Shown here: positions 57,671 through 64,000 of the stretch, one piece after another | Position numbering within the stretch: the first letter of the stretch is position 1 | Layout of the letters: every line of letters starts with the position of its first letter | Assembly (NCBI GenBank): GCA_026398815.1 | Contig: JAPLSA010000009.1 | Location: forward strand, 1-64,000 | Reading direction: 5' to 3' | DNA length: 64,000 nt | Origin: Gammaproteobacteria bacterium | GTDB taxonomy: Bacteria; Pseudomonadota; Gammaproteobacteria; Nevskiales; Nevskiaceae | Position numbers and translations under genes: made by a program | The notes under the pieces: generated by a model | The model's input: the letters and a program-made list of their open reading frames with translations, nothing else | Databases searched by the model: none | Told to the model about the DNA's origin: nothing

Positions 57671-60216
57671 GGCGTCACCTCGCCGGCGGCGACGGCGCGC
57701 TTTTCAAGTGCGGATTTCGGCCGGATCTGGCCGCGCTCGTCGACGAACTGGATGTTGCTGTCAGCGTCCGCCGCGTTGACGAAGTGGCGGAAGCGCTTCA
57801 GCGTTTCCGGCGTGGTGATGGCGCGCTTCCACTCGCATTCATAGGTCGCCACCTGCTGCGCCATGTCGGCTTCCAGTTCGGCGCAGAGGCCGAGTGAATC
57901 GTCGATCACCACTTTCTTGACGTAGCTCAGGCCGCCTTCGAGATTCTCGATCCAGGTCGCCGTGCGCTGCAGGCGGTCGCCGGTGCGGATGTAGAACATC
58001 AGGAAGCGGTCGATCAGCTTGATCAGCGTTTCGTCGTCGACGTCCGCCGCCAGCAGTTCGGCATGGCGCGGCTTCATGCCGCCGTTGCCGGCGACGTACA
58101 GATTCCAGCCTTTTTCGGTGGCGATCACGCCGACATCCTTGCTCTGCGCCTCGGCGCATTCGCGGGTGCAGCCCGAGACCGCCATCTTGATCTTGTGCGG
58201 CGAGCGCAGGCCGCGATAACGCTCCTCGATGCGGATCGCCATGGTCACCGAGTCCTGCACGCCGTAGCGGCACCAGGTGCTGCCGACGCAGGACTTCACG
58301 GTGCGCAAGCTCTTGCCGTAGGCATGGCCGGATTCGAAGCCGGCGGCGACCAGCGCGCCCCAGATCGCCGGCAGCTGCTCGACTCTGGCGCCGAACAGAT
58401 CGATGCGCTGGCCGCCGGTGATCTTGGTGTACAGGCCGTAGTCCTTCGCCACCTGGCCGATGACGATCAGCTTGTCCGGCGTGATCTCGCCGCCCGGGAT
58501 GCGCGGCACCACCGAGTAGGTGCCGTCCTTCTGGATGTTGGCGAGGAAGTAGTCGTTGGTGTCCTGCACCGCGGCGTGCTTCGGCTTCAGCACGTGCTCG
58601 TTCCAGCAGCTGGCCAGGATCGACGCCACCGCCGGCTTGCAGATGTCGCAGCCGCGGCCCTTGCCGTGCGCGAGGATCACGTCGTCGAAGCTCTTCTGGC
58701 CGCCGAGCTTGACGAGGTGGAACAGCTCCTGGCGCGAGTGCGCGAAGTGCTCGCACAAATGGTTCAGCACCAGCACGCCGGATTTCTTCAGCTCGGCATC
58801 GAGCACCTGCTTGACCAGCGGCAGGCAGCCGCCGCAGGAGGTTGCCGCCTTGGTGCACTTCTTCAGCGCGCCGAGGCTGGTGGCGCCGCCTTCGATCGCT
58901 GCGCAGAGATCGCCCTTCGACACGTTGTTACAGGAGCAGATCGACGCACTGGCCGGCAGCAGATCGACACCCAGACCTTTGGCGCCGCCTTCCACGCTCG
59001 GCAGGATCAGCGATTCCGGCTGGGCCGGCAGCGGAATGCCGTTGAGCGCCATCTGCAGCAGGCTGCCGTAGTCGTCGGCATCGCCGACCAGCACCGCGCC
59101 GAGCAGGGTCTTGGCATCGGCCGACACCACCAGCTTCTTGTAGACGCCGGCCACGTCATCGCTGAACAGGTAGTTCAGGCTGCCGGGTGTCGCGCCCTGG
59201 GCGTCGCCGATCGAGGCGACGTCGACGCCGAGCAATTTCAGCTTGGTGCTCATGTCGGCGCCGGTGAATTCGGCTTTCGCCGTGCCCTTGATCTGGGCCG
59301 CGACCAGCCGCGCCATGTCGTAGCCGGGCGCCACCAGACCGAAGATCTTGCCCTGCCACAGCGCGCATTCGCCGATCGCCCAGATGTCCGGGTCGGAGGT
59401 CTTGCACTGGTTGTCGATCAGGATGCCGCCGCGCTCGCCGCGGATCAGGCCGGCGGTGCGGGCCAGCTCGTCGCGCGGCCGGATGCCGGCCGAGAACACG
59501 ATCATGTCGGTCAGCAGCTGCGAGCCGTCGGCAAACTTCATCGCATGCCGGCCGCCGACCCCGACGCCACCGCCGTCGGTGATTTCCAGCGTGTTCCTGC
59601 CGGTGTGCACGGCCACGCCGAGCGCTTCGATCTTGCGCCGCAGGAGCCGGCCGCCCATGTCGTCGACCTGCACCGTCATCAGCCGCGGCGCGAACTCCAC
59701 GACATGGGTTTCCAGCCCCATGTCCTTCAGCGCCTTCGCACATTCCAGGCCCAGCAGGCCGCCGCCGATGACCACGCCGATCCGCGACTTCGCGCCCCAG
59801 TGGCGCATCGCTTCGAGATCTTCGATCGTGCGGTAGACCAGGCAGCCGTCGCGGTCGCGGCCGGTGACGGCCGGCACGAACGGATAGGACCCGGTGGCCA
59901 GCACCAGGCGGTCGTAGGGCAGGCGTTCGCCGTCGGCCAGCACCACCTGCCGCGTCGTGCGGTCGATGTCGACGGCCTTGGCGTCGAGCCTGAGCGTGAA
60001 GCCCGGCTGTTCGAAGAAGCCGGGTGCGACCAGCGACAGATCCTCGGCGGTCTTGCCGCCGAAGAATTCCGACAGGTGCACGCGGTCGTAGGCCGGGCGC
60101 GGTTCCTCGCAGAGCACGGTGATGTCCAGGCCCGGCGTGCCGGCCAGCTCTTCGAGCAGCTTGTGCCCGACCATGCCGTTGCCGATGACCACCAGGCGCA
60201 GTGTTGTGTCAGTCAT
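57667..60216 (-). CDS. nirB: Nitrite reductase (NADH) large subunit
   Basis: 849 residues, sirohaem enzyme reducing nitrite to ammonium in the cytoplasm. FAD and NAD domains first (LVVIGNGMVGHKLLEELA, VVIGGGLLGLECAKALK), a BFD-like 2Fe-2S domain with CSCNNVSKGDL and CGGCLPL near 430-480, then the sirohaem/4Fe-4S half (TVKSCVGSTWCRYG, VSGCTRECAEAQSKDVGVIAT). The length matches E. coli NirB (847). Start at 60216; an ATG three codons upstream is also possible. Second gene of the operon, 43 bases after the transporter. Confidence 0.96.
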   Translation of the reverse strand: MTDTTLRLVVIGNGMVGHKLLEELAGTPGLDITVLCEEPRPAYDRVHLSEFFGGKTAEDLSLVAPGFFEQPGFTLRLDAKAVDIDRTTRQVVLADGERLPYDRLVLATGSYPFVPAVTGRDRDGCLVYRTIEDLEAMRHWGAKSRIGVVIGGGLLGLECAKALKDMGLETHVVEFAPRLMTVQVDDMGGRLLRRKIEALGVAVHTGRNTLEITDGGGVGVGGRHAMKFADGSQLLTDMIVFSAGIRPRDELARTAGLIRGERGGILIDNQCKTSDPDIWAIGECALWQGKIFGLVAPGYDMARLVAAQIKGTAKAEFTGADMSTKLKLLGVDVASIGDAQGATPGSLNYLFSDDVAGVYKKLVVSADAKTLLGAVLVGDADDYGSLLQMALNGIPLPAQPESLILPSVEGGAKGLGVDLLPASASICSCNNVSKGDLCAAIEGGATSLGALKKCTKAATSCGGCLPLVKQVLDAELKKSGVLVLNHLCEHFAHSRQELFHLVKLGGQKSFDDVILAHGKGRGCDICKPAVASILASCWNEHVLKPKHAAVQDTNDYFLANIQKDGTYSVVPRIPGGEITPDKLIVIGQVAKDYGLYTKITGGQRIDLFGARVEQLPAIWGALVAAGFESGHAYGKSLRTVKSCVGSTWCRYGVQDSVTMAIRIEERYRGLRSPHKIKMAVSGCTRECAEAQSKDVGVIATEKGWNLYVAGNGGMKPRHAELLAADVDDETLIKLIDRFLMFYIRTGDRLQRTATWIENLEGGLSYVKKVVIDDSLGLCAELEADMAQQVATYECEWKRAITTPETLKRFRHFVNAADADSNIQFVDERGQIRPKSALEKRAVAAGEVTP

Positions 60217-60259
60217 GAAATGCATCCGTATGCAGGCGGGCCTGCGGTGGCGACGGGGT

Positions 60260-61603
60260 TCAGGCGGTCAGCGCCTGGCGATCGGCAACGGCCTGTTCGA
60301 ACAGCTGCTGCTCGCGCGACTTGTGCTCGGCGCTGAAGCGCACCGCCACCGCACACAGCGCCGACAGCGAGACCAGCGCGCCGAGGATCAGCAGGCAGGT
60401 CTGGGTGTCGGGGGCGGCCTTCATCAGGAAGCCGGCGGCGACGGCGCCGACATTGCCGCCGGCGCCGATGATGCCGGCCACGCCGCCGAGCGCCTGGCGG
60501 TCGATGAACGGCACCAGCGCATAGGTCGCGCCGCAGGCCATGTGGGTGAACAGGCCGAAGCTCAGCATCGCGACGATGGCGAGCGCGACCTGGTCCATCT
60601 GCGCCCACCACAGCAGGCCCAGGCCCTCGCCGAGCATCAGGCCAAACAGCAGCCAGGTGCGGCCGTCGAGGCCGCGAACCTTGGCGATGCGGTCCGAGGC
60701 GATGCCGCCGAGCGCCCGGGCGAACAGCGCCAGCAGGCCGAAGGTGCCGGCGGCGAAGCCGGCGGCCTTCAGGCTCAGTCCGAAGCGTTCGACGTAGTAG
60801 AGGGCGGCGACGTTGTGGATGAAGATTTCCACGCCGAAGCAGGCGCCGTAGGTGACGAACAGCAGCCAGACGCGGTAGTTGCCGCAGGCGCGCTTGAAGC
60901 TGGTCAGGCCCACTTTCTTGCCGCTGTCCGGCATCAGCCCGGTGGCGCGCAGCGTGTCGTAGTTGCCGGCCGGGCAGTCCTGCGTGAAGTTCCAGTAGGC
61001 CCAGGCCATCGCCAGCATCAGCACGCCCGGCACCAGCAGCGCGATGCGCCAGCTGCCGGCCTGTTCGATGCCGAGCAGCGCCAGCGCGGCGACGATCAAA
61101 GGCATCAGCGTCTGCGTGGCGCCGCCGCCGGAGTTGCCCCAGCCGGCGGCAGCGGCGTTGGCGGTGCCGACGACATTGGGCGCGAACATCACGCTGGTGT
61201 GGTACTGGGTGATCACGAAGCTGGCGCCGATCGCGCCGATGGCGAGGCGGAAGAACAGGAAGCTTTCGTAGCTCTGCGCCGAAGCGACGCCGAACACCGG
61301 AATCGCCCCGAACAGCAGCAGGCCGGTGTAGGCCTTGCGTGGACCGTAGCGGTCGCACAGCGGGCCGATCACCAGGCGCACCAGGATGGTCACCGCGACG
61401 GCGGCGATGTTGATGTTGGCGATCTGGTCCTTGGTCAGCCCGAACTCGCCCTTGATGATCGGCATCAGCGGCGCGCAGGCGAACCAGGCGAAGAAGCAGA
61501 CGAAGAACGCCATCCAGGTCAGGTGGAAGGCGCGCATCGCCGGCGTCGAGAAATCGCGCAGCTGAACGCGGGTGGCTTTGACGAGGTACGCGGGGGTGGA
61601 CAT
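60260..61603 (-). CDS. Nitrate/nitrite transporter (NarK/NasA type, major facilitator superfamily)
   Basis: 447 residues, twelve predicted membrane helices. NarK-family signatures: FFAWFACAPLMPIIKGEFGLTKDQIANI, RLVIGPLCDRYGPRK, the nitrate-signature-like AGWGNSGGGATQ and ALGGVAGIIGAGGNVGAVAAG. It imports nitrate for the NasA/NirBD enzymes encoded next in the operon. First gene of the operon; preceded by a sigma-54 promoter and a ribosome binding site of moderate quality. Confidence 0.94.
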   Translation of the reverse strand: MSTPAYLVKATRVQLRDFSTPAMRAFHLTWMAFFVCFFAWFACAPLMPIIKGEFGLTKDQIANINIAAVAVTILVRLVIGPLCDRYGPRKAYTGLLLFGAIPVFGVASAQSYESFLFFRLAIGAIGASFVITQYHTSVMFAPNVVGTANAAAAGWGNSGGGATQTLMPLIVAALALLGIEQAGSWRIALLVPGVLMLAMAWAYWNFTQDCPAGNYDTLRATGLMPDSGKKVGLTSFKRACGNYRVWLLFVTYGACFGVEIFIHNVAALYYVERFGLSLKAAGFAAGTFGLLALFARALGGIASDRIAKVRGLDGRTWLLFGLMLGEGLGLLWWAQMDQVALAIVAMLSFGLFTHMACGATYALVPFIDRQALGGVAGIIGAGGNVGAVAAGFLMKAAPDTQTCLLILGALVSLSALCAVAVRFSAEHKSREQQLFEQAVADRQALTA

Positions 61604-61691
61604 GGCCGGCTCCAGAGAACGTGAGATTCGCGGACGCCATTGGCCGCAACGAAAGTGCTCACGTGATCGCCGTTAACCACGTGCGCCATTC

Positions 61692-61708
61692 AAGCAAGAC
61701 ACGTGCCG
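61692..61708 (-). promoter_or_regulatory. Sigma-54 (-24/-12) promoter of the nitrate assimilation operon
   Basis: Minus-strand CGGCACGTGTCTTGCTT differs from the consensus TGGCACGNNNNTTGCT at one of twelve defined positions and keeps GG-N10-GC. It lies about 90 bases upstream of the transporter ATG, so transcription should begin near 61681 and nitrogen-limitation control is expected. Confidence 0.85.
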
Positions 61709-61784
61709 TGACCTGAGGCCTTATCAATCAAGGAGATGCCTGCGGCTGCCGGCCCGCTGCACCGGCGGCGACAGGCGATGCACC

Positions 61785-61799
61785 GCACCGCCGGGGTGC
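61785..61799. promoter_or_regulatory. NtrC-like binding site upstream of the sigma-54 promoter
   Basis: GCACC-GCCGG-GGTGC matches the NtrC dyad TGCACC-N5-GGTGCA at all ten core bases. An outer TGCAC (61779) / GTGCA (61802) pair extends the symmetry. The site lies 80-110 bases upstream of the -24 element, a normal enhancer distance. Confidence 0.7.
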
Positions 61800-62089
61800 G
61801 CGTGCACCGATCTGGGGCTGGTCGGGCGGACAGCAGCCGTGATGCGCCGGCCGCCGGGCTGCCGCAGCCGGCGGTGGCCTGCACCTTGGCAGGCCGTGGC
61901 CCGGCGGCCGGCGGCGCCGGCATCAAGGCGGCCAGCTCATGGCTGGCAGGCTTCTTGCTGCACCGGCTCGGTGGCGCCCAGCGCGCCTGTGACTTGGCCA
62001 TAGCCGCCCGAGTCGCACCGGACACCGAGGTCCCGATGGCCAGCGTTTCGTCGCTGGCAGGTTCCCTCCCACTGTCCGGAGTTCCCGCC

Positions 62090-62203
62090 ATGTCCCGTTC
62101 CACCACCGCGCGCCCGATCAACCTGCTGGAGATCGCCGCGATCCTCGCCGCCGCCGCCCTGCAGCTGACCGCCACGCTGCTGTGGCTGCACGACCTCGGC
62201 TAG
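62090..62203 (+). CDS. Small single-helix membrane protein
   Basis: 37 residues: basic N-terminus (MSRSTTARPIN) followed by one long hydrophobic helix (LLEIAAILAAAALQLTATLLWL). GGAG lies 9 bases before the ATG, and the next gene starts 14 bases after the stop. No family recognised. Real coding is plausible from the ribosome site and helix, but proof is lacking. Confidence 0.5.
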   Translation: MSRSTTARPINLLEIAAILAAAALQLTATLLWLHDLG

Positions 62204-62217
62204 AGGCCACGCCCGTC

Positions 62218-63915
62218 ATGAACCGACCGTTCGCCGCGCTGTGCCTGCTGCTGGCCGCCGCCACGCTGGGCAGCCGCGCGACGGCCGCCGAACTGGACGC
62301 TGCGGCGCGCCAGGCGCTCGATCTCGACTTGGCCGCCAGCCGGCTGGCCGGCGCGCCGGTGGCCGGCCTGACCGTCTATGTCGGCAGCAGCGCGCAGGAC
62401 AGCCGCCTGCGCGAGGTCTGGGTGCAGATCGACAGCCAGCCGCTGACCCGCTACCTGTTTTCCCAGCGCGAAAGCGATGCGCTCAGCGCCGGCGGCCTGC
62501 ACGTGCTGCTGGCCGAGACGCTGACGCCGGGTCGGCATCGGGTCCGCGCGCAGGCGGCGGCGGTCGGCCTCGACCCGCGCCGCAGCGATGACCGCAGCCG
62601 CGCCCAGGTCGAGATCGAGATCGACAAGGGCGATGCCCCGGTCGAATTGCAGCTGAGCTGGACGCCGGCCGCCTATGTCGGCAAGGCCGCGCTGAAGGCG
62701 CAGACGCGCCAGCGCAGCGACGCCCCGCTGGCCGCCGCCGCCAGCGGCGGCGGCCGCTACCAGGCCGGCGCCAGCGACGATCCCCGGCTGCGCGCCATCC
62801 GCTTCCTCGACGCCACCGGCCGCCGCTATCGCGCCGAGCGGGCCTTGCGCGAGCTGCAGCTCGCCGTGCCCGGGCTCGCTCGCCCGGACGCGATGCCGCT
62901 GGCGGAGACCGCCGCGCCCGCCTACGGCGCCTACAACAGCGCCGTCAGCGGCGGCGTGGCGGCCGGTCTGGAGCCGCTGGCCAGCGGCTGCAGCGACGCG
63001 CCCAGCCTGTTCTGCGATCGCGCCAACAGCACGCTCGGCTACGCGCTGCTCGATCAGGGCGAGGGCCTGAAGGCGGCCGACGCCTTCCGCCGGGTGCGTG
63101 CACCTGGCCCGTATGCGACCTCGGCGCTGCTCGGGCTCGGCTGGGCGCTGCTGGCGACCCCCGACGCCCGGGCCGCCGCCAAGGCCGAGCCGCAGGCCGC
63201 GCGGCCGGGCCGCGAGCCGCGCCATGCCGTGCGGGTGATGGAGGCCGAGGAACGCGGCAACGCCATCCGCGCCGCGCTGGTGCCGTGGATCGAACTGATC
63301 GGCCGCGACCCGACCGACCCGGCGGTGCAGGAAGGGCAGGTGGCGATCGCCTGGGCGCTGGCCGAACTCGGTGCCCAGGCGCAGGCGCAGGACTACTACA
63401 ACCGCGCGATCAAGCAGCTCACCGATCTGCTCGCGCGCGTCGACAAGGCCAAGGCGGAGCTGGCCCGTGCGCCGCTGCTGGCACCGGTGCTCGACAGCCC
63501 GCCGGAGCAGGCCTGGCACTGGGCGCTGGCCGATCGCCTGCCGGATCCGCGCTGGTGGGTGCTGCCGATCGGCGACGCCCCGGAAACCTTTCACCTGGAA
63601 GCCCTGCTGCAGCAGCTGACGTTCCGCGAACGCCTCGTGCAGCTGCAGGACGCCCACGAAGCGGGCGCGGCGCTGCGCAGCCAGCGTGCCCGGTTGCTGG
63701 CGCTCGAGGCGCCGGAGGCGCGGGCGCTGGCGGCGCAGATCGACACTCTGCTGCCGGCCCTCGATGCCGCAGTCCGCGAGCAGAGCCGGCAGGTCGACCG
63801 GCTGGCGCTGGCCGAACTGCTGGCGATCAAGAAGCAGGCGCAGCAGTCGCTGGTCGAAGCACGCTTCGGGCTGGTGCAGCTGTACGACCGCGTTGCCGAG
63901 GTGGCCTCGAAATGA
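62218..63915 (+). CDS. Secreted hypothetical protein with helical-repeat (TPR-like) character
   Basis: 565 residues. Signal peptide about 1-22 (LCLLLAAATLGSRATA). The N-terminal 120 residues look beta-rich (VAGLTVYVGSSAQDSRLREVWVQID, TPGRHRVRAQA). From about 190 the protein is helical with TPR-like segments (DATGRRYRAERALRELQLA, LGYALLDQGEGLKAADAFRRV, SALLGLGWALLATPDARAA), and ends in coiled-coil helices. Function unknown; it may be a periplasmic scaffold. Its stop overlaps the next gene's ATG (ATGA), so the two are coupled. Confidence 0.7.
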   Translation: MNRPFAALCLLLAAATLGSRATAAELDAAARQALDLDLAASRLAGAPVAGLTVYVGSSAQDSRLREVWVQIDSQPLTRYLFSQRESDALSAGGLHVLLAETLTPGRHRVRAQAAAVGLDPRRSDDRSRAQVEIEIDKGDAPVELQLSWTPAAYVGKAALKAQTRQRSDAPLAAAASGGGRYQAGASDDPRLRAIRFLDATGRRYRAERALRELQLAVPGLARPDAMPLAETAAPAYGAYNSAVSGGVAAGLEPLASGCSDAPSLFCDRANSTLGYALLDQGEGLKAADAFRRVRAPGPYATSALLGLGWALLATPDARAAAKAEPQAARPGREPRHAVRVMEAEERGNAIRAALVPWIELIGRDPTDPAVQEGQVAIAWALAELGAQAQAQDYYNRAIKQLTDLLARVDKAKAELARAPLLAPVLDSPPEQAWHWALADRLPDPRWWVLPIGDAPETFHLEALLQQLTFRERLVQLQDAHEAGAALRSQRARLLALEAPEARALAAQIDTLLPALDAAVREQSRQVDRLALAELLAIKKQAQQSLVEARFGLVQLYDRVAEVASK

Positions 63916-64000
63916 ACATTTCCCGCCTGCATCGTGTGCTGATCGCGGCGGCGCTGGCCGCCTGGAGCAGCGCCGTGACAGCCGCCGATCCGGTGTCCAC
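63912..64000 (+). CDS. Exported hypothetical protein, 5' part only (runs off window)
   Basis: Only 29 codons are visible: a signal peptide (MNISRLHRVLIAAALAAW, with an Ala-rich end at AVTAADP). It overlaps the preceding stop by four bases, so it belongs to the same operon. No function can be assigned. Confidence 0.6.
   Translation, partial: MNISRLHRVLIAAALAAWSSAVTAADPVS

Larger units (their letters stand above)
61604..62089. other. Regulatory region between nitrate operon and downstream genes
   Basis: This 486-base region holds the sigma-54 promoter (61692-61708) and NtrC-like sites (61785-61799 and surroundings). The open frame from 61736 overlapping these sites is not regarded as coding before the ATG at 62090. 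Confidence 0.6.

Noticed and set aside
58063-60336. 757-codon plus-strand open frame opposite nirB
   Set aside because: Shadow; nirB motifs are complete on the other strand.
61736-62089. Upstream extension of the small membrane protein frame
   Set aside because: It overlaps the NtrC-like sites and lacks coding character; a good ribosome site precedes the ATG at 62090.

Overview
This 64 kb window is high-GC, densely coded chromosomal DNA from a Gram-negative bacterium. LPS heptose genes (waaF, hldE), a TonB/ExbB/ExbD system, two outer-membrane proteins, lipoproteins and a GC-rich gammaproteobacterial gene style point to a gammaproteobacterium. The mix of acyl-CoA/terpenoid-type catabolism, a PHA-synthase-like enzyme and assimilatory nitrate reduction suggests a Nevskiales/Solimonadaceae-like organism, but that placement is inference. 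No rRNA, tRNA, CRISPR array or complete insertion sequence was seen.

Layout, left to right. 1-932: 3' part of glucose-6-phosphate dehydrogenase. 1.26-9.8 kb: a periplasmic redox block with a cytochrome c'-like protein, cytochrome b561, a DUF1549/DUF1553 (PSD1-type) protein, its DUF1501 Tat-exported partner, two more c-type cytochromes, a secreted peroxiredoxin and an SMP-30 lactonase-like protein. 10.2-13.9 kb: a TonB-dependent receptor and a Tat-exported dienelactone hydrolase. 14.06-17.87 kb: an isolated lower-GC gene for a 1269-residue protein combining a Cap4-like nuclease domain, a STAND NTPase and a long helical C-terminus. It is the most likely undescribed system here, an Avs-like antiphage candidate. 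18.2-22.4 kb: a tonB-exbB-exbD-exbD operon divergent from an orphan sigma-54 activator, followed by a frameshifted rhodanese. 23-28 kb: M14 metallopeptidase, a nuclease-helicase fusion, a pseudouridine synthase and a DUF1223 protein.

28-33 kb: a repeat-rich spacer, an acyl-CoA dehydrogenase, an alpha/beta hydrolase translationally coupled to a PhaC-like enzyme with a basic tail, and DusC. 33.6-39.7 kb: a TetR repressor divergent from an acyl-CoA carboxylase operon (carboxyltransferase, acyl-CoA dehydrogenase, lipoprotein, biotin carboxylase) resembling the geranyl-CoA carboxylase (Atu) arrangement, with a palindromic operator between them. 39.8-48.7 kb: a DUF1302-like outer-membrane protein, an EamA exporter, waaF, ilvE, hldE, an e(P4)-type acid phosphatase and a PHB-depolymerase-type esterase. 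48.7-53 kb: aguB/aguA for agmatine breakdown, a small secreted protein, and an aldehyde dehydrogenase with an operator-like dyad.

53.1-61.6 kb: a complete nitrate assimilation operon on the minus strand (nitrate/nitrite transporter, nirB, nirD, NasB-type FAD reductase, nasA). It is preceded by a near-consensus sigma-54 promoter and an NtrC-like dyad, so nitrogen-limitation control by NtrC is likely. 62.1-64 kb: a small membrane peptide, a secreted helical-repeat protein, and the start of another exported protein that runs off the window.
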